From contig NZ_JAMYFE010000042.1 of assembly GCF_024129865.1 (NCBI RefSeq), forward strand, positions 93,012-157,011: 64,000 nt of DNA, given 5' to 3'. Numbering within the stretch: the stretch's first letter is position 1; each line of letters begins with the position of its first letter. Positions 24,337 to 32,540 of the stretch are shown here, piece after piece. Below the pieces are notes generated by a model. That model did not search any database and had not been told where the DNA came from. It saw nothing but the letters and a program-made list of their open reading frames with translations. Both the position numbers and the translations under genes were made by a program. This DNA comes from Stieleria tagensis (GTDB lineage: Bacteria > Planctomycetota > Planctomycetia > Pirellulales > Pirellulaceae).

Positions 24337-25239
24337 CCGTTGTCCGGTCTGCTGTGCGAGATCGCGACCGATTTCCAGTCCACGGTCGAACAGGCCGGCG
24401 AAGTGCACGAAACCATGCAGCACCCCATCGCATTGAAGGTGTGTGACCGGAACGCCGGCGGCCTGTAGTTGGCTGGCATAGGCGTTGCCTTCGTCACGCA
24501 AGACATCGTACTCGGCCGTGACAATCAGCGCAGCGGGCAGTCCTGCGAGAGAAGGCGTGCGACTGGGAACCGATGCGGCGGATGCGGGTTGGTCGCCCAG
24601 GAACTGGTTCCAAAACCAACGCATCGAATCGCGGGTCAGGCCGTATCCTTGGGAAAATTCGCGATAGGATTCGGTCTCGAAATGGGGCTCAATCACTGGA
24701 TAGAACAATGTTTGCAATGCGATCTGGGGGCCGGACCGATCACGTGCTCGAATCGCAACGGCGGTCGCCAAATAGCCGCCGGCACTGTCCCCGGCGACCG
24801 CGAGTCGCGAGGCATCAACGTTCAGCAGCGACGCGTTATCGACGACAAATTGCGTGGCCCGATAACAATCATCGATCGGACCGGGGAACGAATTTTCCGG
24901 TGACAGGCCATAGTCGACCGACACCACGGCACAGCCGGAATCGATGGCAAACCGACGGCACAGGGCATCATGCGAGGCAATGTTGCCCAGCACCCATCCG
25001 CCACCGTGAAAGAACATCACCACCGGTCGTGGATCGGCGTGGTCGACGTACAGTCGTAACCGAATTCCGTCAGGTGTGCTGTGGTCTTCGACCCGCGAGA
25101 CCGGCGGGCTCTCGCCGTGTGCGCCCACCAAAGAATCAAATACCGCGCGTGCGTCGTCGACGCCTAACTGTTCCCAGCTAGGCGGATTCTGCTGGGCCAA
25201 TTGATCCAAAAACGATTGAGATTGCGGGTGAAGTGGCAT
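24325..25239 (-). CDS. Alpha/beta hydrolase, HSL-type esterase/lipase
   Basis: A 304-residue cytoplasmic carboxylesterase of the hormone-sensitive-lipase group. The oxyanion motif HGGG is in VVMFFHGGGWVLGN, the nucleophile is in GDSAGG, the Asp is in TAEYDVLRDEG, and the His is in VLHGFVHF. The set matches the family's order and spacing. The ATG at 25239 shares one base with the stop of the upstream gene (TGATG), so it is co-translated with the large secreted protein gene. Substrate is unknown; short-chain esters are usual. Confidence 0.9.
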   Translation of the reverse strand: MPLHPQSQSFLDQLAQQNPPSWEQLGVDDARAVFDSLVGAHGESPPVSRVEDHSTPDGIRLRLYVDHADPRPVVMFFHGGGWVLGNIASHDALCRRFAIDSGCAVVSVDYGLSPENSFPGPIDDCYRATQFVVDNASLLNVDASRLAVAGDSAGGYLATAVAIRARDRSGPQIALQTLFYPVIEPHFETESYREFSQGYGLTRDSMRWFWNQFLGDQPASAASVPSRTPSLAGLPAALIVTAEYDVLRDEGNAYASQLQAAGVPVTHLQCDGVLHGFVHFAGLFDRGLEIGRDLAQQTGQRLRA

Positions 25240-27359
25240 CAGTCTAGTGGTCGGGGGGTAGCATCGGAAGCAGCTGGAACAGCCCATGGTTCCAGTTGTT
25301 TGCCGATCGATTCGTACTCGGTCATGGAGCTGCCGGCGGATTCTATCAGACCGATGCGAAACGATTGGGCACCAGTCAGCAGCGGATCAATCCCCTTGGG
25401 GCCGCGTCCGAACCCCAACACAACCATGCCGTCGTCAGCATCAAGCCCTTGATCGCTGGCGCCCAGGTGCGAGAACGTGTCACGCTGCTGGTCTGCGGTC
25501 CGGTGTGCGATCGCCAGCACCCGTGCAACTGAACTGTCGCCTAGATAGACCCAGCGAAAATGCCCCTCGATTCGTTCCCCGGCCATGTAGTCGCGCGGTT
25601 GGGTCACCGGCGACAGTGAATCGGTGGCGAAGTACTGTTGGTCGGGCGCCCAGCGTCCGGCAACCGGGCCTTCGTACAGAAACCAAAACTTGCGTTGGGC
25701 AACGTCGGTTTCCACCGTCAAATCCACATGCTGATCGCTGAACGTCCAACGCAATCGCCATTGTCCACTGTCGCTGGTCGACAGAATCGTTCGCTCGTCG
25801 ATTTGGCGGCTTTGACCGCGGTCCCAACCAGGATGTCCGAACCCGCTTTCATCGCCACCAAACAATAGATTTGGCATTCCGCGAAAGGCCGCCGCCGCCG
25901 AGGCGGGGTACTGATCCCAGGGCTTTTTTTTGAAGGCGATCCAATCGTTGCCGTCGAGATCGATCAGACGTGATAGGCCGCCGGATCGTTGATCCAGCCA
26001 ATAGGTTGCGGCGGGTGTGTTGACGACAAAATGATCGCGCTGTTGGTACAAGTCCTGCTGGATTGAAACCGCCGGTCGCGGCATCCGCACGGCGATCGCA
26101 GGTCCCGGCCACAAAACTTCCAACATGTGGTGCTCGGTTGTCGAATGCATCGCAAACGTGTTGGTCCCCGATTTCAGCGATTCGACCGGCAGTGGCAATC
26201 GATCATAGTCATAAAAATGGTTCTTGCCGCCAATCGCCAACTCGTGATTGTTGATACGAATCGGATCGTGATGACCATCCCAGCCGTGCCAGGTCCGCAA
26301 GTGCAAGATTGCTTCACTGGCCGATGCGATTGGATCAGTCGACGGGATCGTGAACGTACAGGATTGAGTTTCATCCGCACGCACACTGAAGTCTTCTGGA
26401 ACGTCTTCTGCCCGATACAGTTTGACCGACACATCGGGCCGGACGAGCGATAGGCCGGTGACCGGTTCGGTCACCGTCCAGTAGCCTCGTGAGTCTTGGA
26501 TCCGGGCCACCAGCGCGACCGCGCCGGGCCGTTGGTCGGGCACCCAGTGGGTGTCCCAGGTGGTTTGGTAAGGCTGTTGCCAAAGTGTGCCAACGTGGTC
26601 GCGAAGTTCATTGGGTTGGCCGCTGACCAGTTGAAAATGACTTTCATGATAGCCGTCATAGACCCCGTCACCGTCTTCGTCATAGCCATCGTAGGACGCC
26701 AGGACATCGATCCGAGAAACGCCCATCGTGGCATCCGCCTGGATCTGAACCGTTGGGTTTTCGCCAAGCGCCGCGCCCGGTGCGGGTGATGTAATACGAC
26801 CACTCATTCGTTGTTTTTCACCCTTTTTGACCGGGTCGTAATAAATGCGAACGACCAGTGAATACAGGCCCCACTGTCCCCAGCCGAATCCGCCTTGTTC
26901 ATCACAATCAGCGTCAAAAATATTCACGCCTTCACGCAAATCCTGTAGCGGAATCGCGACGATCGGATTGTCTTGATACATCAACTGTTCGGCGCGGATC
27001 CCCGCCGGAACGGATTCGATCTCGGGAACGTTGATCCAAGCATTGTCGTTGAAGCGAATTCGTTTGTTGATCGTGCCGCGGTGGCCTCCCCAACGATCGA
27101 ACAATGCTTCGGCGCGAACGGCATGCTGCAAATCATCGATTTGGATTTCCAGCCGCGCGTTGGGTAGGTGTTCTTTCGCGGCGTCGAACTTTTTGACCGC
27201 TTCTTTGTCGGTCACTCTCCAGTCACGATTGCCACCGTTGTGTTTGGCGAACTCGCGATACAAGTCCCCGGGTTCAGGCCCCATGGCAACGACGCCGCAG
27301 GGCCACAGACCCAACGCCATCAGAAGAACACATTGGGTCAAGGTTCGAATCGTCATCAC
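25239..27359 (-). CDS. Large secreted protein of unknown function
   Basis: A 706-residue protein with an N-terminal signal peptide (TQCVLLMALGLWPCGVVA). The body is rich in Trp, Tyr, Gly and Asp. It includes a segment that looks like an Ig-like or bacterial-surface domain (GRITSPAPGAALGENPTVQIQ then SRIDVLASYDG) and a DEDGDGVYDGY acidic loop that could bind calcium. The C-terminal half has repeated beta-strand patterns (WRLRWTFSDQHVDLTVETDV). I do not recognise a catalytic family. It shares one base with the esterase gene downstream, suggesting joint expression; a role in degrading or binding an extracellular polymer is a guess. Confidence 0.6.
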   Translation of the reverse strand: MMTIRTLTQCVLLMALGLWPCGVVAMGPEPGDLYREFAKHNGGNRDWRVTDKEAVKKFDAAKEHLPNARLEIQIDDLQHAVRAEALFDRWGGHRGTINKRIRFNDNAWINVPEIESVPAGIRAEQLMYQDNPIVAIPLQDLREGVNIFDADCDEQGGFGWGQWGLYSLVVRIYYDPVKKGEKQRMSGRITSPAPGAALGENPTVQIQADATMGVSRIDVLASYDGYDEDGDGVYDGYHESHFQLVSGQPNELRDHVGTLWQQPYQTTWDTHWVPDQRPGAVALVARIQDSRGYWTVTEPVTGLSLVRPDVSVKLYRAEDVPEDFSVRADETQSCTFTIPSTDPIASASEAILHLRTWHGWDGHHDPIRINNHELAIGGKNHFYDYDRLPLPVESLKSGTNTFAMHSTTEHHMLEVLWPGPAIAVRMPRPAVSIQQDLYQQRDHFVVNTPAATYWLDQRSGGLSRLIDLDGNDWIAFKKKPWDQYPASAAAAFRGMPNLLFGGDESGFGHPGWDRGQSRQIDERTILSTSDSGQWRLRWTFSDQHVDLTVETDVAQRKFWFLYEGPVAGRWAPDQQYFATDSLSPVTQPRDYMAGERIEGHFRWVYLGDSSVARVLAIAHRTADQQRDTFSHLGASDQGLDADDGMVVLGFGRGPKGIDPLLTGAQSFRIGLIESAGSSMTEYESIGKQLEPWAVPAASDATPRPLD

Positions 27360-27423
27360 AAATCACTGCGGGGGAAAGGGATGGCTGGACGGGCACCACT
27401 GTCAAAACGGTTTGCCATGTTTT

Positions 27424-27495
27424 ACCACGAATAACACCAATGGCACGAATACCCATGCTCGGTGTCCGGATTCGTGTCGTTGGAGTGATTCGTGG
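27424..27495. repeat. CACGAAT-type inverted repeat
   Basis: The arms start CCACGAATAACACCAATGGC and end GTCGTTGGAGTGATTCGTGG; they are inverted copies of about 28 nt with around five mismatches, around a short centre. Short CACGAAT/ATTCGTG inverted elements of this kind are common in planctomycete intergenic DNA, as I recall. It lies in the leader of the large secreted protein gene and downstream of nothing on the + strand. Confidence 0.5.
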
Positions 27496-27507
27496 TTCCC
27501 TCTTCAC

Positions 27508-27530
27508 CAGTAGGCCAGGTGCAACCTGGC
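27508..27530 (+). repeat. 23-bp dispersed repeat (CAGTAGGCCAGGTGCAACCTGGC)
   Basis: The 23-mer from 27508 contains the hairpin core GCCAGGTGCAACCTGGC. The identical sequence, inverted, occurs at 52661-52683, with a one-mismatch direct copy at 52608-52630. This is a small dispersed repeat family with three copies in the window. Between here and 27641 I saw no gene. Confidence 0.7.
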
Positions 27531-27641
27531 GGTGAGCGCTGGTGCGGAGGATTCATCCGACCATGCGCCACTGCGTCTGAAACCTGTCTGGTCGAATCAA
27601 TCCTCCACACCAACCAAAGCGACTGCCCCTTTGCGAAACGA

Positions 27642-28913
27642 TCAGTTCGTGGCGAAGAGTTGATTGATCTCTTCGGCCAGGATTGCAAAGCCCTTGCGGA
27701 GAACTGATTCGGGCGCGGTGAAACTGATTCGCAGGCATTCGTTGCGGTGATCCCATGACGGATCATCGATGCCAAAGAAAAAGTAGTGGCCGGAAATCAC
27801 CAACACACCACGGCGCTTCAGTCGATCATAGAGTTCTGCCGAGGTGATCGGCAAACCTTCGACCCATAACCAGATGAAAAACGCGCCTTCACTGCGATGG
27901 ATTCGATAGGGCACCGAATCGTCGAGTACATCACTTAACCAGGTTTGGACTTCGGCAGCTCGCTGTTGATAGAACGGTCGAATCAGTTCACGGCTGACCG
28001 TCAGGATTTCATCGCTTTCGATCAACGGTTGGATGATGGCTTGGCCGACATTGTTGTTGGCCAGGGAGGTGATCGCATTCATCGACGAGATCGTTTCGAT
28101 GACCGCTTGATCGGCGATCACGATGCCGGTTCGCGTCCCCGGTAACCCCAGTTTCGAAAGACTGTAGGTCAGTACCATCGACGGATTCCAAATCGGTGAG
28201 GTGTCGGTAAAGATCACGCCGGGAAATGGGTCGCCGTAGGCGTTGTCGACGATCAGTGGAATCCCATGCTGGTCGGCCAATTCCGCAAGTCGCTGAAGTT
28301 CTTCATCGCCGATCACATTGGACGATGGGTTGGTCGGACGCGACAAACAGATCGCGGCGATCTGGTCATCGATTCGCAGCGAGTCGAAATCAATCGAGTA
28401 TTTGAATTCATGATCCCCGATCCGCTCGATCAACGGTCGCACGCCGCGGAACAATTCACAAGACGTCGATTGGTCGGCATAGCCGATGTATTCGGGAACG
28501 ATCGGCAGTAAGATTTTTTTGGTCGTGCCGTCATCGAATTGCCCGGCGAGTGCATTGAGCAGCAGGAAAAATGCCGTTTGGCCGCCCGCCGTGATACAGA
28601 CATTTTCACCGCTGATCGGCCAGCCGAACTCACGCCGAAACAAACTTGCGACGGCATCGCGAAACGCTGCGTCACCACCAGGCGGCTGATAATCGCCCAA
28701 CACGCGGTTGACCTGCTGAGGATCCGCCGCGATCTCGCTCAAGCGCTGCGCCCAAATTTGATCGACCTGAGGAATGTGAGCCGGTTGGCCCCCGCCCAAC
28801 ATGCACAGATTTTCGTCGCCCGATGCCAGAGCCTGGCCCAAATCCTGCATCAATTCACCGATGCCCGACTGCAATGCCAGACGATTTCCAAAAGTCGAAA
28901 GTGGGTATTTCAT
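27642..28913 (-). CDS. avtA: Valine-pyruvate aminotransferase
   Basis: A 423-residue PLP enzyme of the AvtA family, which transfers the amino group between valine and pyruvate in alanine and branched-chain amino acid metabolism. Family-specific blocks are MLGGGQPAHIPQ, VLGDYQPPGGDAAFRDA, LPIVPEYIGYAD, SRPTNPSSNVIGDEELQRL, VDNAYGDPFPG, and the PLP-lysine motif YSLSKLGLPGTRTG (Lys254). The C-terminal GVLVISGHYFFFG also matches. The ATG at 28913 is chosen; a TTG six codons upstream is possible. It stands apart from its neighbours by gaps and is probably its own unit. Confidence 0.93.
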   Translation of the reverse strand: MKYPLSTFGNRLALQSGIGELMQDLGQALASGDENLCMLGGGQPAHIPQVDQIWAQRLSEIAADPQQVNRVLGDYQPPGGDAAFRDAVASLFRREFGWPISGENVCITAGGQTAFFLLLNALAGQFDDGTTKKILLPIVPEYIGYADQSTSCELFRGVRPLIERIGDHEFKYSIDFDSLRIDDQIAAICLSRPTNPSSNVIGDEELQRLAELADQHGIPLIVDNAYGDPFPGVIFTDTSPIWNPSMVLTYSLSKLGLPGTRTGIVIADQAVIETISSMNAITSLANNNVGQAIIQPLIESDEILTVSRELIRPFYQQRAAEVQTWLSDVLDDSVPYRIHRSEGAFFIWLWVEGLPITSAELYDRLKRRGVLVISGHYFFFGIDDPSWDHRNECLRISFTAPESVLRKGFAILAEEINQLFATN

Positions 28914-28994
28914 AGCCGTCGGTACAGTCAATATTTGCTGGGGGCGAGATTCGGATGACGGGGGACGTGACTCCGATTCCGGCCGCCGGGTTCG

Positions 28995-29477
28995 TCAAGA
29001 TTTCGCCAGATCATCGCGCTGAGTCTGGAAAAGGCGGACGCAGTCACGGCGAAAGCGGGCGTATCCGATGCCGATCGCGAGCACACAGAACACCACAATG
29101 GAAAATGGGTGTGCCCCCGCATCCATCAATCGGGCCGTGTCCAACAGTGGGTCCTCGGTCAGCCATGCGAGGGCAAGATAACATCCATTGGCCAACAAAC
29201 AAAAGTCGGCGACAAACACCGCCCAGTGACGACGAATGAAACCTGCCAGCAGTGCTGGCAGGGCAATGCCGATCAGCGGTCCGGACCACAGGGTCAACAG
29301 GGGATAAGGATCTGGGTGGTGAAAACTGTAGGGCAACCTCCACGGCGCCAGGTCAAAGTCCGTCAACTTGGCTCCGCCACAGTAGCCGCCGATCAAGTGA
29401 CCCAGTTCATGAGTCGTCGTCATGGTGACCCAAGACAGTCCCAGCAAGAGAAACAATGTGGCGCAGCGGCGGATCAC
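28995..29477 (-). CDS. Small M50-like membrane protein with HELGH motif
   Basis: A 160-residue protein with about four membrane segments. The first helix carries THELGHLIGG (HELGH at 23-27), the zinc-binding motif of M50 site-2-type proteases, and a GP-turn follows later (LWSGPLIGIALPALLAGF). A typical M50 Asp near the end is not obvious, though RLMDAGAHPF could supply one. It is shorter than full site-2 proteases, like other minimal M50 proteins. Its ATG overlaps the STN-like gene's stop (ATGA), so they are co-expressed; cleavage or handling of the neighbouring exported protein is a guess. Confidence 0.65.
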   Translation of the reverse strand: MIRRCATLFLLLGLSWVTMTTTHELGHLIGGYCGGAKLTDFDLAPWRLPYSFHHPDPYPLLTLWSGPLIGIALPALLAGFIRRHWAVFVADFCLLANGCYLALAWLTEDPLLDTARLMDAGAHPFSIVVFCVLAIGIGYARFRRDCVRLFQTQRDDLAKS

Positions 29478-30196
29478 TGGCCGTATTTTTCGGATAGTTT
29501 TGCCAAGAATTCTTTGATTTGGTCGTGCACATCGCTGGTCGTCGACACCACTACCAAATGGTCAAGACCGTGGATGGATGATGGGCCGCCCAGAGTTTCC
29601 CAGGTGTCAGGCACGATTGTGGAACTGATGATTTTGATCACCTGCTCGGCCTTGGGTCGCAGATTATCGGGCAACTGGTAGATTTCCAGAATCAAACTGT
29701 TCTCGGCCGCCGCACGAGTCGTCAGTTGCAATACCTCGTTTTTGATCATGTAGGTCATGTCCAAGTCTCGCAGCAACAGTCGCAGCGCGCTGCGCAGTGA
29801 CGTCTTGGACAAACTTAGATTCACGCCCTGGTCTTTAGTCAATCCGATTTCTTCGAGCGCGCGATAGTCGATCACGATTGGAATGTCATGCATTGTTGAC
29901 AGAACCTGCACCGCCTCCGCCAACGGTGTTTCGACAAAATTGAATGACGTCTCTGAATCAAGCGCTGCTTGGATTTGCTGTTCCACGTCATGTTGGCGTG
30001 GGGTGGCAACGTGGACTGGCTTGCGACCGTTTTGAAGAGCCTTTCGCGCTTGCGCGACGGGTGTCGCTGTTGCCTTTCCGCCGAATGGGTCGGGTCGTTG
30101 TCCATTGCCAAACGGATCGTCACTTTGTGAAAAAGCATTGGCAGAAAACAGAACCGAACCGGTTAACAGCAACGTGGTCGCAAGAAGTCGCATCAA
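29474..30196 (-). CDS. Exported protein with secretin/TonB short N-terminal (STN)-like domain
   Basis: A 240-residue protein with a signal peptide (MMRLLATTLLLTGSVLFSANAFS), a DPFG-rich linker, and an STN-like fold at about 85-165: FNFVETPLAEAVQVLSTMH, VIDYRALEEIGL, LSLSKTSLRSALRLLLRDL. Two such motifs (STN beta-alpha-beta) are common in planctomycete exported proteins. The C-terminal part (EIYQLPDNLRPKAEQVIKII, HLVVVSTTSDVHDQIKEFL) resembles secretin N-domain repeats. It lacks the secretin pore, so it is not a channel itself. It overlaps the M50-like gene by 4 bp. Confidence 0.7.
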   Translation of the reverse strand: MMRLLATTLLLTGSVLFSANAFSQSDDPFGNGQRPDPFGGKATATPVAQARKALQNGRKPVHVATPRQHDVEQQIQAALDSETSFNFVETPLAEAVQVLSTMHDIPIVIDYRALEEIGLTKDQGVNLSLSKTSLRSALRLLLRDLDMTYMIKNEVLQLTTRAAAENSLILEIYQLPDNLRPKAEQVIKIISSTIVPDTWETLGGPSSIHGLDHLVVVSTTSDVHDQIKEFLAKLSEKYGQ

Positions 30197-30386
30197 AGCA
30201 CCTGTGGGGGATTAGAAGAGAGTGGGCTTGGGGGGGCGAGCTACCAGGCTGAATCTTCTCACGCTACAACCGCAATTGCAAGCGATTTCGCGTCGGGTGA
30301 CGGGGCGCTTGCCGGGTTTTCATCCCACACGACAGCCGCCAAACTTTCCAACTCCTTTGTCTCTCTCCGCCGCAGGGACGGTCCTC

Positions 30387-31064
30387 GTGAGCCAGCTTCC
30401 ATTGATCGCCGCCCAAGGGATTTCCCGTCGTATCGCGCATCGTAGCTTGCTGGATGATGTGTCGATCGAACTGGTGCCAGGCGACCGAATCGGTTTGCTC
30501 GGTCCGTCGGGCAGTGGCAAATCGTTGTTGCTGCGCAGTCTGGCGCTGTTAGAGCCGATCGACAGCGGCCAGATTCTGTGGCTGGGGCGGCCGGTCAGCC
30601 ATCATCAGGCCAGTGAATTTCGCAGCCAGGTGATGTATGTGCATCAGCGCGCGGCGCCCTTTGAAGGCACGGTCCAGTCGGTCCTGTGCCTGCCCTATTT
30701 GTTGAAGTGTAATCGCGGTCGGACGTTTGATCGGGACTGGATCGTCCGACAACTTCAATCGATCGGCCGCGGCGAATCGTTTTTGTCGCAGCCACATGAG
30801 CAGTTGTCTGGGGGCGAGGCTCAGATCGTCGCGCTATTGCGAGCGGTTCAGATGTCGCCACGTGTGCTGTTGTTGGACGAACCCACGTCGGCGCTCGATT
30901 CCCAGTCCGGCCAACATATCGAATCCATCGTGATCAACTGGTTGGCAGATCAGCCCGATGACCGTGCCATGATTTGGGTGTCGCATGATGCCACCCAGGC
31001 GCGGCGGATTTGCAACTCCATCATCACGATGCGTAGCGGTCAAACCCAGCTAGAGGAAAACTGA
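30387..31064 (+). CDS. fetA: ABC transporter ATP-binding protein, FetA-like
   Basis: About 225 residues with intact ABC motifs: Walker A GPSGSGKS, signature QLSGGEAQ, Walker B LLLDEPTSALDS and H-loop VSHDATQ. Length and order fit the FetA (YbbL) ATPase, which with FetB forms a putative iron or metal-related exporter. The frame is open from 30222; GTG 30387 is preceded by AGGGA at 8-bp spacing, so I choose it. The next gene, FetB-like, begins 3 bp after its stop. The paired genes form an operon. Confidence 0.87.
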   Translation: MSQLPLIAAQGISRRIAHRSLLDDVSIELVPGDRIGLLGPSGSGKSLLLRSLALLEPIDSGQILWLGRPVSHHQASEFRSQVMYVHQRAAPFEGTVQSVLCLPYLLKCNRGRTFDRDWIVRQLQSIGRGESFLSQPHEQLSGGEAQIVALLRAVQMSPRVLLLDEPTSALDSQSGQHIESIVINWLADQPDDRAMIWVSHDATQARRICNSIITMRSGQTQLEEN

Positions 31065-31067
31065 TTG

Positions 31068-31859
31068 ATGGTGGACTACATTGAATTAAGCAATGCGCAG
31101 GTGGCATTGGCGGCGGCGTTGATCGTTATCAATGGAATCATTTCAGTCGTCTTGCGGCTACGAATCGAAAAGATGTTGGTCTTGGCCAGTGTTCGCACGG
31201 TCGTTCAGTTGGCGCTGGTCGGGTTGGTCTTGGAATGGATTTTTCACGTCGACCGTTGGTACGTCGTCATCGCCATCGCGGCCGTGATGACCTTGGTCGC
31301 CGGGTGGACCGCCGCAGCCCGCAGCAAGCGAACGTTCCCGGGGCTGCGGTTGATCACAACCGTCTCGGTTTGGGCCAGTTCCTGGACACTGACTGCGTAC
31401 GTGTTGTTCGCGGTTTTTTGTGACTTGCCCAAATGGTACGAACCGCAATACGCGATCCCGTTGTTGGGAATGGTCTTGGGCAATGCGCTGAACGGAATTT
31501 CGGTGGGGTTAAGCACGTTCACCGAATCGCTGGTTCGCCAACGCGGTCAGGTTGAAACCTTGATCGCGCTTGGTGCGACGCGTCACGAGGCCGCCGCCGA
31601 ACCGATGCGAGAAGCGGTGCGGACGGGGATGATCCCGATCATCAATTCGATGATGGTTGTGGGGTTGGTCAGTCTGCCGGGGATGATGACCGGTCAGGTG
31701 ATTTCGGGCGTTGATCCGGCACAAGCGGTGCGTTACCAAATCGTGATCATGTTCTTGATCGCCGGGGCGACCGCGCTGGGAACCGTGTCGGTGGTGTACC
31801 TGTCGATGCTGCGTTTGTTCGCAACCAACCACCGATTCCGCCGCGAATTGATCGGTTAG
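31068..31859 (+). CDS. fetB: ABC transporter permease, FetB-like
   Basis: A 263-residue membrane protein of the FetB (YbbM, UPF0014) family with about six to seven membrane segments. The family signature is GMVLGNALNGISVGLSTF, followed by ETLIALGATRHEAAAEPMREA and the GMMTGQVISGVDPAQAVRYQ block. In Escherichia coli FetAB exports iron under stress; the substrate here is unproven. The ATG at 31068 follows the FetA stop by 3 bp. Its stop overlaps the convergent zinc-ribbon gene by 4 bp. Confidence 0.9.
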   Translation: MVDYIELSNAQVALAAALIVINGIISVVLRLRIEKMLVLASVRTVVQLALVGLVLEWIFHVDRWYVVIAIAAVMTLVAGWTAAARSKRTFPGLRLITTVSVWASSWTLTAYVLFAVFCDLPKWYEPQYAIPLLGMVLGNALNGISVGLSTFTESLVRQRGQVETLIALGATRHEAAAEPMREAVRTGMIPIINSMMVVGLVSLPGMMTGQVISGVDPAQAVRYQIVIMFLIAGATALGTVSVVYLSMLRLFATNHRFRRELIG

Positions 31860-32410
31860 TTTTGAGTGATGTCGTCAACCAGGTCTTGACGTTTTCGCCG
31901 ATACTGCTGCAGATCTTTTTGGTAGGCGTCCGCTTTGTGGTGCATGCGGAATGACATGAAGATTCCAAATCCGACGAACAGCAGCCCAAACAACGGAAAC
32001 AGACGGATCACACCCGGTGCACCCATCCCGGCGCCCGCGCTGGTGATGCCCAGTGCCATCACGGTCCAAAACAATCCGAACAGTGTGATGACGACACCAC
32101 CGATGATCGCACCGCCTTTGGTCGGCAAACTCTGGTGACCGTTCTTGTTGGTGACCATGTGCTGGGATCGCGTCTGTAGCCACTGGGAATCCAGCCGATC
32201 GATCTCGCTGGACTGTTTGATCTGGGCCACGTCCTGAGCCAGTTTTGCAGTGGTTTCCTGCAGTTCTTCCAACACCGACGTCGTGTAGCTATTTCCGGTG
32301 TGTTCAATCGCCAGTCGTGCTTCGCAGAATCCGCAGGTCACAAACCGAGCCTTGGCTGGCACCTCCAGCGGCGCCCCACAATGATTGCACGTCAGCGAAA
32401 TAACCTTCAT
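31856..32410 (-). CDS. Zinc-ribbon membrane protein
   Basis: A 184-residue protein with an N-terminal zinc ribbon of CxxC pairs (Cys8, Cys11, Cys26, Cys29 in LTCNHCGAPLEV and VTCGFCEARL), a coiled segment around residues 45-65, and two membrane helices at about 98-121 and 133-150. The C-terminus is basic. The domain pattern suggests a membrane-anchored adaptor; I do not recognise a named family. The frame starts with TTG one codon earlier; I use ATG 32410. Confidence 0.6.
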   Translation of the reverse strand: MKVISLTCNHCGAPLEVPAKARFVTCGFCEARLAIEHTGNSYTTSVLEELQETTAKLAQDVAQIKQSSEIDRLDSQWLQTRSQHMVTNKNGHQSLPTKGGAIIGGVVITLFGLFWTVMALGITSAGAGMGAPGVIRLFPLFGLLFVGFGIFMSFRMHHKADAYQKDLQQYRRKRQDLVDDITQN

Positions 32411-32540
32411 CAATCCTTACCGTTGCAATTCAAACTTGAAACTGGAACCACTGCTGCGACAAAGTTCGATCGACGGGTACGACGGAATTCCAGTTCCGTG
32501 ATACACCGTTCAACCGTAAAGATAGCAGTTTAACTGGCAT

